64,000 nt of DNA from DATDIC01 sp963777625. GTDB taxonomy: Bacteria; Pseudomonadota; Alphaproteobacteria; Acetobacterales; Acetobacteraceae. This document shows positions 26,629 to 33,750 of this stretch, in pieces. The position numbers and the translations under genes were made by a program. The number at the start of each line of letters is the position of its first letter. The stretch's first letter is position 1. The stretch covers positions 62,001 to 126,000 of the forward strand of contig CAVZRO010000011.1 in assembly GCA_963777625.1 (NCBI GenBank), written 5' to 3'. The notes beneath the pieces are model-generated. The model did not search any database, was not told the DNA's origin, and was given only the letters and a program-made list of their open reading frames with translations.

Positions 26629-26702
26629 TGGTAGGCGCGGAAGGAGTTGAACCCCCGCCTCTGCCGTGTGCGGGCAGCGCTCTGCCACTGAGCTACGCGC
26701 CT
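26629..26702 (-). tRNA. tRNA-Val(CAC)-like, unusual G at position 33
   Basis: The minus strand folds into a complete 74-nt cloverleaf including the encoded CCA: acceptor AGGCGCG/CGCGCCT, D arm GCTC-AGTGGCA-GAGC, anticodon arm CTGCC-CGCACAC-GGCAG, four-base variable loop, and T arm GGGGG-TTCAACT-CCTTC with two G-U pairs. The loop places CAC at 34-36 (valine, GUG codons). Position 33, almost always U, is G here, and the T stem is weak, so the gene may be a diverged or non-functional copy. It lies 60 bp upstream of the Wza-like gene. Confidence 0.75.
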
Positions 26703-26739
26703 GGATGCCACGCGCCTGGATGCTATGCGCCTGGACGGG
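26695..26739. repeat. 15-bp triplication of the tRNA 5' end
   Basis: Three head-to-tail copies of ACGCGCCTGGATGCC lie at 26695-26709, 26710-26724 and 26725-26739 (third copy diverged). The first copy overlaps the acceptor-stem 5' end of the tRNA gene, so the extra copies duplicate the tRNA start and upstream bases, probably by slippage. Confidence 0.85.
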
Positions 26740-27098
26740 CGGATCCGGTCGCGTGGCGGGCGACTGAGCCAGACCTCCTGCCGAAGCCGCTGTGCTGACA
26801 CGGTTGATCCTAAAACTCTGCCCAGCCGGACAGGCCGACCGGTGCCCGATCGGCCTGACGAACGCGGCCTGCCACGTCTGGCGAATGCATCTCCGAAAGC
26901 TGCCCTTAAATCAAGCATAAAGAAGTTCTTGACGGATGAATCGCTTTGTAGAATTTTACACCTCGCTTCTATTCTGAGATCGGATCGGATCGGCTCCTGC
27001 CCGGGCAGCGCTTTCCACCCGGCCACACGCGGACCTCGTGTCAGCGTGTTTGGTCGTGGGTGAAGCCCCCACAGTCCGGGCAGTGCGGGAGTGCAGCG
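26740..27098. promoter_or_regulatory. Divergent intergenic region of the exopolysaccharide cluster
   Basis: No gene is seen. An AT-rich stretch at about 26905-26985 contrasts with the GC-rich surroundings and contains TTGACG (26929-26934) and TAGAAT (26949-26954), but only 14 bp apart, so I cannot fix a sigma-70 promoter. It is the most likely site for promoters of the sugar transferase (rightwards) and of the tRNA/Wza transcript (leftwards). GGGAG at about 27087 serves the sugar-transferase start. Confidence 0.4.
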
Positions 27099-28484
27099 AT
27101 GACGCGTATTGTCGGCCGCTACGTGCCGGTCGAAATGGCGGTATTTGGGCTGCTGGAGCTGGTGCTCTCTTTTGCCGTCATTTATGCCATGGGGGCGGTT
27201 TCCGGCATTCTCGGCCCGCATGTCATCGCCTCGCCGGCGTTCAATCCTCACTCCGCCGACCACGCCGCCCTGCTGGCTGGCACGATCGGGATTTGCGCAG
27301 TCGCAATTGGACTGTACCGCCCTGAACTGTGGCTCGACCGTCGAAGACTTGTATTGAATGCCGCCGTGGCGGCGATTGTGGCGTTTCCCATCGCGTTCCT
27401 GCTTAGCGGGCACTTCAGGGCTGGGCTGAGCCGTACCTACGCGATGTGGCTGGCGGAAGTGCTGGTGCTTTGGCTCGCTGTCGCGGTCACCAGTCGTTCG
27501 GTTTTCAGCTTTGCACTGCGGCAAAAACTGTTCGCCCGTCGCATCCTTGTGCTCGGTGCCGGCGGACCTGCCGCGCGCACCGCGGACGCAATCCGCGTCG
27601 GTCGAGGTAAATTGTTCGAGCTTGCCGGGATCAGCTTCGCGCTCAGTGAGGCCGCCCGGATCACCCACGCCGCACTGCGTGAAAACAAGATCTGGGCCGT
27701 CGTGCTGGCCGCGGATACCGCCCCGGCCACGCCCACCGGAGACAGCACCGAGTATCAGCATCTGCTGGATTGGCGGCTGCGGGGTATCCGCGTGTATGAC
27801 GACGTGTCGTTCTGGGAACAGCATCTCGGCCGCATCAATCTGAGCCGCATCGATGCCGTCTGGTTCCTGCGGGCCGAGGGGTTCAGCAACGGGCTGATTT
27901 CCCGTGCCATCAAACGCGTCATCGATGTGTTGGTCAGTCTCGTGCTGCTGGCGCTGACCTTCCCGTTGATGCTGGCCACGGCGGTCGCCGTCAGGCTCGA
28001 TAGCCCCGGCCCGGTGCTGTATCGTCAGCAACGTGTGGGGCTGTTCGGCGAGCCGTTCACGCTGCTGAAGTTCCGCAGCATGCGGATCGACGCGGAGCCG
28101 GAAGGCGCCCCGCGCTGGGCGGCCATGAAGGACCCGCGGGTCACACGGGTCGGCAGCTTCATCCGGTCCACCCGGATCGATGAGCTGCCGCAACTTTTGA
28201 ATGTGTTGCGCGGCGAAATGAGCCTGATCGGTCCACGACCGGAGCGGCCCCACTTCGTCGCCCAACTGGCTGAGGTGATTCCGTTCTACAATGAGCGCAG
28301 CTACGTGAAACCGGGCATAACCGGCTGGGCGCAGGTGAACTTTCCGTATGGCGCCTCGGTCGAGGACGCCCGCCAGAAGCTGTCCTACGACCTTTATTAT
28401 GTGAAGAATCGCGGGACATTTCTGGATCTGCTGATCCTGATCGCCACCGTCCGGGTCATCCTGTTCCGCGAGGGCGCGCGCTGA
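27099..28484 (+). CDS. Undecaprenyl-phosphate sugar phosphotransferase (EpsB-like)
   Basis: The 461-residue polyprenyl glycosylphosphotransferase has four to five N-terminal transmembrane helices (residues 10-125), a cytosolic nucleotide-binding-like domain (ILVLGAGGPAARTADAIRVG) and the C-terminal bacterial sugar-transferase domain with the re-entrant helix KRVIDVLVSLVLLALTFPLM, DSPGPVLYRQQRVG, FTLLKFRSMR, STRIDELPQLLNVLRGEMS and GPRPERPHFV. It starts the repeat unit by moving a sugar phosphate to undecaprenyl phosphate. It matches the variant of exosortase loci. The ATG at 27099 is preceded by GGGAG; it is divergent from the rest of the cluster. Confidence 0.93.
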   Translation: MTRIVGRYVPVEMAVFGLLELVLSFAVIYAMGAVSGILGPHVIASPAFNPHSADHAALLAGTIGICAVAIGLYRPELWLDRRRLVLNAAVAAIVAFPIAFLLSGHFRAGLSRTYAMWLAEVLVLWLAVAVTSRSVFSFALRQKLFARRILVLGAGGPAARTADAIRVGRGKLFELAGISFALSEAARITHAALRENKIWAVVLAADTAPATPTGDSTEYQHLLDWRLRGIRVYDDVSFWEQHLGRINLSRIDAVWFLRAEGFSNGLISRAIKRVIDVLVSLVLLALTFPLMLATAVAVRLDSPGPVLYRQQRVGLFGEPFTLLKFRSMRIDAEPEGAPRWAAMKDPRVTRVGSFIRSTRIDELPQLLNVLRGEMSLIGPRPERPHFVAQLAEVIPFYNERSYVKPGITGWAQVNFPYGASVEDARQKLSYDLYYVKNRGTFLDLLILIATVRVILFREGAR

Positions 28485-28582
28485 CATTGCTGTTCCCCGT
28501 CTGAGCGGCGGTCTCATTTTGTGAGGCGTTTATTGCGGAACCATTAAGCACCCGCGTCGCAGATAGCGAATTTCGCGGGACC

Positions 28583-28680
28583 GAGGCGGGTGGGCGACAA
28601 AGTCGTGGATGGCCGGCCCCCCGGGACGAGCCCGAGGGCATGCTTCGCCGGCCATGACGGAAGGGAGGCGGGGATGACGG
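28583..28680. repeat. Composite dispersed repeat, partial copy D
   Basis: The block contains GGGTGGGCGACAAAGTCGTG and GATGGCCGGCCCCCCGGGAC followed by CGCCGGCCATGACGG, a truncated copy of the 150-bp element at 9638-9790. It lies between the sugar-transferase stop and the convergent metY stop. Confidence 0.8.
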
Positions 28681-28694
28681 GGTTAGCCCCTGCC

Positions 28695-29996
28695 TCATCC
28701 GCCGGCGGCGTCCAGGGCCTGGCTCAGGTCAGCGATGATGTCGTCGATATGTTCCAGCCCCACCGACAGGCGGACATATCCGGGCGTTGTCCCGGTGGCG
28801 AGCTGTTCCGCCTCGGTCAACTGGGAATGGGTCGTGCTGGCCGGATGGATCGCCAGGCTGCGTGCGTCGCCGATATTCGCTACGTGATAGAACATCTGCA
28901 ACGCATCGATGAATTTGCGGCCGGCTTCGGCGCCACCGGTCAGCTCGAACCCGAGCAATCCGCCGTGCCCGTGCGGCATGTAGCGGGCGGTCCGCTCGGC
29001 GCCCAGTCCGGTGTGGTGCGCCGGATGGATCACCCGCGTGACATCCTTTCGCATCGCCAGGAAGTCCGCCACCGCGCGGGCATTGCGGCTGTGTTCGCGC
29101 ATGCGCAGCGGCAGCGTCTCGATGCCTTGGAGGAACAGGAACGCATTGAACGGGCTGAGCGCCGCACCCAGGTCACGCAGCAGCGTCACCCGCATCTTCA
29201 GGATGTACGCGATCGGCCCGAGCGGCTTGGCCGCCTGGCTCCAGACCGCGCCATGATAGCTCGGGTCCGGGGTGTTCAACGCCGGCTGGCGGTCGGCATG
29301 GGCTTCCCAGTCGAAATTGCCACCGTCGATGACAACCCCGCCGATCGAGGTGCCGTGGCCGCCGATGTATTTGGTGGCCGAGTGCATCACCACCGCCGCG
29401 CCGTGATCGAACGGACGCACCAGCGTCGGCGCCGCGGTATTGTCCATGATCAGCGGAATGCCGAATTTGCGGCCGATCGCCGCGACCTCGGCGATCGGGA
29501 ACGGGATCAGCTTCGGGTTCGGCAGCGTTTCGGCATAATAGGCCCGCGTGCGATCATCGGTGGCGCGCGCGAACGCCCCCGGGTCGGCCGGATCGACGAA
29601 CCGGGTTTCGACCCCCTCGTCCTTCAGGGTATTGGCGAACAGGTTCCAGGTGCCGCCGTACAGGTCGGTGGAGGCCACGATGTTGTCGCCCGTGCGGGCA
29701 AGATTGCGCACCGAGAAGGCCGACGCGGCCTGGCCGGACGCCAGCGCCAACGCCGCCACGCCGCCCTCGACCGCGGCGACGCGCTTTTCGAACGCATCGC
29801 AGGTCGGATTCATGATCCGTGTGTAGATGTTCCCCAGCTCTTTCAGCCCGAACAGGTTGGCCGCGTGCTCCGCGCTGTTGAACTGGTACGAGGTGGTTTG
29901 GTAGATCGGCACCGCCACGGCGGTGGTCGCTTCATCGCGCCGCCATCCGGCATGCAGGGCGAGCGTCTCGACGTGCTGCGTTTGGTTCGTCGGCAT
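28695..29996 (-). CDS. metY: O-acetylhomoserine sulfhydrylase
   Basis: The 433-residue PLP enzyme makes homocysteine (or methionine) from O-acetylhomoserine and sulfide. It starts MPTNQTQHVETLALHAGW, has YQTTSYQFNSAEHAANLF, YTRIMNPTCDAFEKRVAAVEG, the PLP lysine in VMHSATKYIGGHGTSIGG and the C-terminal RLSVGLEHIDDIIADL. The length is typical of the large OAH sulfhydrylase branch rather than cystathionine gamma-synthase. I chose the ATG at 29996, preceded by CCGGAGCG; an upstream start would add 20 unconserved residues. Confidence 0.94.
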   Translation of the reverse strand: MPTNQTQHVETLALHAGWRRDEATTAVAVPIYQTTSYQFNSAEHAANLFGLKELGNIYTRIMNPTCDAFEKRVAAVEGGVAALALASGQAASAFSVRNLARTGDNIVASTDLYGGTWNLFANTLKDEGVETRFVDPADPGAFARATDDRTRAYYAETLPNPKLIPFPIAEVAAIGRKFGIPLIMDNTAAPTLVRPFDHGAAVVMHSATKYIGGHGTSIGGVVIDGGNFDWEAHADRQPALNTPDPSYHGAVWSQAAKPLGPIAYILKMRVTLLRDLGAALSPFNAFLFLQGIETLPLRMREHSRNARAVADFLAMRKDVTRVIHPAHHTGLGAERTARYMPHGHGGLLGFELTGGAEAGRKFIDALQMFYHVANIGDARSLAIHPASTTHSQLTEAEQLATGTTPGYVRLSVGLEHIDDIIADLSQALDAAGG

Positions 29997-30025
29997 GGGA
30001 TCGCTCCGGTTGATTCCAGAACTCA

Positions 30026-30056
30026 AGTATAGCGGACCACGCCGCCTACCCCGCAA
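30026..30056 (-). promoter_or_regulatory. Possible sigma-70 promoter for metY
   Basis: On the minus strand TTGCGG (30051-30056) and TATACT (30026-30031) are separated by 19 bp, about 30 bp before the metY start. The -10 is a good match, the spacing is longer than ideal. No room remains for a SAM riboswitch between it and the gene. Confidence 0.35.
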
Positions 30057-30062
30057 GCCGGG

Positions 30063-30371
30063 TTAAAAGCCGAACGGATATTGCTTCACCGGCTCCACGC
30101 CGCCCGCCGAGGCCAGCCCGCGCCGGCGCATGCAATCGAGGGTGGCCTGGCGCACCGCCGCCTGTGCCTCGTCCTGCGGCGTGGTGAAGCTGAAATCAAA
30201 AATGTTGTTGGTCGTGGATGGATTGGAGGCGGCGATCAGCGCCTTCACGTGCGGGTCGGTGTAAGCCTGCTGGCGGCAGGCCTCCTCGCCGGCGGTCCGC
30301 GGCGACCCTGACGAGCATGCCGCGAGCGACAGCAGCGCGGCCATGCTGCCCAGCGCGAGGGACCGGTTCAT
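30063..30371 (-). CDS. Small hypothetical lipoprotein
   Basis: The 102-residue protein starts MNRSLALGSMAALLSLAACS, a lipoprotein signal peptide with lipobox LAAC, followed by a short polar domain with two further cysteines (EEACRQQAYTDP and LDCMRRRG) that may form a disulfide. The function is unknown. It is probably anchored in a membrane facing the periplasm. Its ATG overlaps the nudC stop by four bases (ATGA), so it is translated from the nudC transcript. Confidence 0.75.
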   Translation of the reverse strand: MNRSLALGSMAALLSLAACSSGSPRTAGEEACRQQAYTDPHVKALIAASNPSTTNNIFDFSFTTPQDEAQAAVRQATLDCMRRRGLASAGGVEPVKQYPFGF

Positions 30372-31294
30372 GCGGCGGCCAGCCAATCTTCGATCAGGCG
30401 CCTCGCTATGCTGTCCGGCCGCGGCAGCAGAAATCCGTGCATCTCGGGATTCTGGATCTGCGCGCGGGTGAACCAGCGGACATCGACCAGTTCGGTGGCG
30501 TCCACCGCGATTTCCTCGCTCAGGCCCTCGCCGTAGAAGCCGAGCATGATATTGCCCGGAAACGGCCAGGGTTGGCTGGAGTGGTACCAAACCTCACCCA
30601 CTTCGACCCCGGATTCTTCGCGCACCTCTCGCCGCACCGCTTCCTCCAGGGTTTCTCCGGGTTCGACGAAGCCGGCCAGCGTGGAGTACATGCTGGCGCG
30701 GGGAAACCGGTTGGAATGGCCCAGCAGCAGGCGATCCTCGCGGGTGATCAGCATGATCACGGCGGGGTCGGTGCGCGGGAAATGCTCGGTCTTGCAGCCG
30801 GTGCACAGCATCATGTGTCCGGCGCTGCGTACTTCGCAGGGAGCGCCGCAACTGCCGCAGAACCGCTGGCGCGTGCGCCAGTGCATCAGTCCGCGCGCGT
30901 GGGCCAGAACCGCGGCCTCCGGCTTCGGCACGCCCCAGCCGACCGAACGCAAATCCACGAACTCCCCCATTGCGGGTGGGAGCAGGGGCAACGGATCGTC
31001 GGCCGCGCTGATGTCGGTGGCGAACACCGTCCGGTCCGCGATCCGGCCCAGCAGAGCCCAGGGGCCGTTCGCCATTCGCAGCGCCGCGGCGGCCTCGCCC
31101 GACACGTAAACGGCTTCGGGTTTGCCGGCTGCCATTCCCGTCAGCAGGTTCCGACTGCGCCAGACCGGGACGAACAGGGTGTTCCGATGCTCGAGTTCGG
31201 CGGCGACCCAGGCGGGGTCGTCACGGCGATGCACGATCCGATCGAGCGGGCTGGAGGAATAGACGTTCGGGCGACTGGACAGGATCAGGGTCAC
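30368..31294 (-). CDS. nudC: NAD+ diphosphatase (NudC-like Nudix hydrolase)
   Basis: The 308-residue enzyme cleaves NAD(H) to NMN(H) and AMP and can decap NAD-capped RNA. It has a zinc ribbon, CGSCGAPCE and LCTGC (residues about 145-165), the Nudix box GFVEPGETLEEAVRREVREE and the NudC hallmark SQPWPFPGNIMLGF just after it. The N-terminal 120 residues are the usual NUDIX-like domain. It is the first gene of a two-gene unit with the small lipoprotein. Confidence 0.94.
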   Translation of the reverse strand: MTLILSSRPNVYSSSPLDRIVHRRDDPAWVAAELEHRNTLFVPVWRSRNLLTGMAAGKPEAVYVSGEAAAALRMANGPWALLGRIADRTVFATDISAADDPLPLLPPAMGEFVDLRSVGWGVPKPEAAVLAHARGLMHWRTRQRFCGSCGAPCEVRSAGHMMLCTGCKTEHFPRTDPAVIMLITREDRLLLGHSNRFPRASMYSTLAGFVEPGETLEEAVRREVREESGVEVGEVWYHSSQPWPFPGNIMLGFYGEGLSEEIAVDATELVDVRWFTRAQIQNPEMHGFLLPRPDSIARRLIEDWLAAA

Positions 31295-31455
31295 GGCCGG
31301 TTCAATGGTTGCGAGTCGGGCAAGGTTCGCATGCTCGCCCGCTCAGCGGCAACTGCTGGCGGGCGCTGGCGTGATCCGCCGTCCATATATGATTGAAGAT
31401 GACCTCGGTCGCGGAATTAGTCCGGGTTGGCGCGGTTTTGCTGGTGAAGACAGTG
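31295..31455. other. Short intergenic region between FMN reductase and nudC
   Basis: I see no gene. The AT-rich stretch around 31385-31405 (CCATATATGATTGAAGATGA) may contain the nudC promoter on the minus strand but has no convincing -35. Confidence 0.3.
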
Positions 31456-32025
31456 TCAGCTTGCCGGCCGCATCCGTATGATCCAAGCCTTGAAATCGGT
31501 CAGCGCCGCGGCAATGAAATCGCGCGTCGCCTGGTCGGTCAGCCGACCGACATCGTCGAACTTGGTATGCGCCGCCGTGATCATGACCTCCGGTCGGTTC
31601 AGCACATATCCGTTCAGGAACACGAAGCACTGCCGCAGGTGGTATTGCGCCCGGGAACTGCCGAGTGCCCCCGGACTGGCGCCCATGATGGCGACCGGTT
31701 TGCCGTCGAACGGCTGGTCCGGCGGGCGAGATATCCAGTCGATGGCATTCTTCAGCGGGCCAGGGATCGAATAATTGTATTCCGGCGTTACCAGCAGCAC
31801 GCCGTCCGCCTGCCTGACTCGCCGGCGCAGCTCCTCGACGATCGGGGGATAGCCTTGCTGCCTGATGTCGTCATTGTACAGCGGGAGGTCACCGATCGCG
31901 GCGGTTTCCATCGCCATCCCCTCGGGAACCAGCTCCTGGGCGGCTCGCAGGGTCGCGGTATTGAACGAACCGCGCCGCAAGCTGCCAGAAATGCCCAGGA
32001 CCCGCACTGTTCCGCCGCCGCTCAT
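31456..32025 (-). CDS. NADPH-dependent FMN/quinone reductase
   Basis: The 189-residue flavodoxin-fold protein starts MSGGGTVRVLGISGSLRRGS, in which GSLRRGSFN is the FMN-phosphate loop, and has LLVTPEYNYSIPGPLKNAID and IMGASPGALGSSRAQYHLR, the hallmarks of NADPH-dependent FMN reductases/chromate reductases. It probably acts as a cytosolic quinone or azo/chromate reductase against oxidative stress. The ATG at 32025 was chosen because the first strand VRVLGISGS follows closely. Confidence 0.92.
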   Translation of the reverse strand: MSGGGTVRVLGISGSLRRGSFNTATLRAAQELVPEGMAMETAAIGDLPLYNDDIRQQGYPPIVEELRRRVRQADGVLLVTPEYNYSIPGPLKNAIDWISRPPDQPFDGKPVAIMGASPGALGSSRAQYHLRQCFVFLNGYVLNRPEVMITAAHTKFDDVGRLTDQATRDFIAAALTDFKAWIIRMRPAS

Positions 32026-32509
32026 GTTGTCGTCCCCGCTCTGTCCGCGCTGGTGCAGCATAAAGCGCGGCGGACGGGCCGGGGCAATGGGGACAGGAAG
32101 GGGGCATGGCCCGCCAGCAGGTCGCCCCCACGAGGGGGGCGCTAGGAGGGGATTTCAGGTGGGGGACAGGTGCGATCGATCTTGGGGGTCCTGTTGATTT
32201 GCGGGGAGCCGCCACGCCAACCGTGCGCGGGTACCAGCCGTTCGAGCGGTGGCTCTTCGTCGTCATGCTCGCGCAGGCGGGGCGCATGGACTGTCGATGG
32301 ATTCCCGCTTTCGCGGGAATGACGGGGAGGGAGCGCGGGAATGACGGGGGGGAGGCGGGAATGACGGGGGGAGGCGGGAATGGGTCTGCCTTCGGGGGCG
32401 CCGGTATTATTCCGGGATTAACGATAATTTATTATTGTAAATTCTATCGATGACAGCATGATACGCCCGGTGGAATAACAAATTCGTGAGCACAAGGGAT
32501 GGGGCGATC
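32026..32509. repeat. Repeat-containing intergenic region with AT-rich promoter zone
   Basis: Between divergent genes lies ATTCCCGCTTTCGCGGGAAT (32302-32321), a hairpin of the second dispersed family, followed by about three GGGAATGACGGGG-type tandem remnants up to 32390. The stretch 32405-32465 is strikingly AT-rich for this genome (TTAACGATAATTTATTATTG) and probably carries the promoter of the receiver gene at 32510. Confidence 0.65.
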
Positions 32510-32923
32510 ATGAAAACAAAGCTGCTCGTCGTCGATGACCAGCCAGGGATGACCCGGGTCGTCGCCTTGGTCGCAGACAGCCTCGGGTTCGAGACCAGGT
32601 CCGTGAACTGCCCGTTCCAGGCGACCGATGCATTCCTGGATTTTCGGCCCGATATCATGATCATCGATATGATCATGCCGGAAAAGGACGGCATCGATGT
32701 GCTGCACGAGATACTGGCCACCGGCCACGCGTGTCGGATCATCGTCATGTCCGGACTGAGCGAAGCTTACCTCCGTCTGTCGCAGGGCATCGCCCGCTTC
32801 TATGGGCGCGAGGTGACCGTGTTGCGCAAGCCGTTCCGCCGTCACGAGCTTGCCTCCCTGCTGCTCGCGGCCGAGGCGCCCCAGCAGGCCCGGCGACACC
32901 TGGAACTTGTCGTCTCCGCCTGA
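32510..32923 (+). CDS. Stand-alone response-regulator receiver protein
   Basis: The 137-residue protein is a single receiver domain: KLLVVDDQPG with the acidic pair, phospho-acceptor aspartate in IMIIDMIMPEKDG (residue about 50), conserved serine in RIIVMSGLS and lysine in VLRKPF. There is no output domain, so it acts through protein contacts or in a phosphorelay, as with CheY- or DivK-like proteins. No histidine kinase is nearby. The unusually AT-rich upstream region suggests its own regulated promoter. Confidence 0.92.
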   Translation: MKTKLLVVDDQPGMTRVVALVADSLGFETRSVNCPFQATDAFLDFRPDIMIIDMIMPEKDGIDVLHEILATGHACRIIVMSGLSEAYLRLSQGIARFYGREVTVLRKPFRRHELASLLLAAEAPQQARRHLELVVSA

Positions 32924-33009
32924 TCCGACCGGCCATCAGCCACGCAGCAGCGGGGCAAATGATACGGATCGCGATCTCCCGATGTCGGTCGTCGTCCGCC
33001 GCGGTCCCG

Positions 33010-33750
33010 TCATTCCGAGCCAGCCAGGGGCAACGGCTCGCCGGGTCGTCGCGGCTCGAAACCATACCCCCGCCGCATGGCGTACGCCGCCGCCAGACCA
33101 AAACTGAATAATCGCTCGCGGCCGAGCAGAAACACCCGCCCTCCGCGGGGGAATAACCGCGCGATCGCCGGGTCGGAGACATCCAGGCCGCCGGTGTAGG
33201 CTCCGAAGGCGGGCATCATGATGCGCCGCGCGTCGGTGACGAAGCAGGGCCGGCTGACCTGGCCGCCACGCGCTGGCACGGCGGCCTTCGGATGAAAGTG
33301 CCCGCACACTTCACCGACGGCGCCGCGCTCGGCCTGATGGCGGAACGTCAGCGGCCCCAGCGTGAATGCCTCGACGCATTCGCCGCCCAGCCCATCCGGT
33401 GGTTCGGGGTCATGATTGCCGCGCACCCACACGAATTGTCGCCCGGCGGTCATCGCGCGCACGCGCAGCGCTTGCTCATGCGCCAACCGCCCGGCCGCCT
33501 CGCCGTCGTGGAAGGAGTCTCCCAGGGCGACCACGATGCGGGGCTGCCAGTGGCGGATCAGCGCCACCAGGCGATCGAGCGTCGCTTTCGTATCAAACGG
33601 TGGCAGCAGCATGCCGCGCCGGGCAAACGACGATCCTTTCTCCAGGTGCAGGTCTGACACCGCCAGCAGACAAGCTGCCGGCCAATAGAGCACTCCGGCC
33701 GGATCGAGCATCAGCCGCTCGCCCGCCAGATGCACCGGTGCGGCGCTCAT
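33010..33750 (-). CDS. pdeM: Ligase-associated metallophosphoesterase/endonuclease PdeM
   Basis: The 246-residue calcineurin-like phosphoesterase has AVSDLHLEKGSSFARRG, ALGDSFHDGEA, WVRGNHDPEPP and VCGHFHPKA, the complete two-metal site. The DLHLEKG and overall length match PdeM of the ligase-associated DNA damage response module. Its start overlaps the stop of the Lhr-like helicase by four bases, which is the usual pairing. The ligase and exonuclease genes often found with this pair are not present here. Confidence 0.92.
   Translation of the reverse strand: MSAAPVHLAGERLMLDPAGVLYWPAACLLAVSDLHLEKGSSFARRGMLLPPFDTKATLDRLVALIRHWQPRIVVALGDSFHDGEAAGRLAHEQALRVRAMTAGRQFVWVRGNHDPEPPDGLGGECVEAFTLGPLTFRHQAERGAVGEVCGHFHPKAAVPARGGQVSRPCFVTDARRIMMPAFGAYTGGLDVSDPAIARLFPRGGRVFLLGRERLFSFGLAAAYAMRRGYGFEPRRPGEPLPLAGSE

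Noticed and set aside
26929..26954. Sigma-70 promoter formed by TTGACG and TAGAAT
   Set aside because: The spacing is 14 bp, too short for a functional pair. I only note the AT-rich region as likely regulatory.
26562..28517. Long open frame of about 650 codons on the minus strand opposite the sugar transferase
   Set aside because: It is an antisense shadow of a GC-rich gene whose plus-strand product has all family motifs; the antisense translation lacks any recognisable domain and also runs through the tRNA gene.
29997..30062. SAM riboswitch before metY
   Set aside because: Only 66 bp separate metY from the preceding gene, a promoter-like pair fills most of it, and the remaining leader cannot hold a known SAM aptamer.
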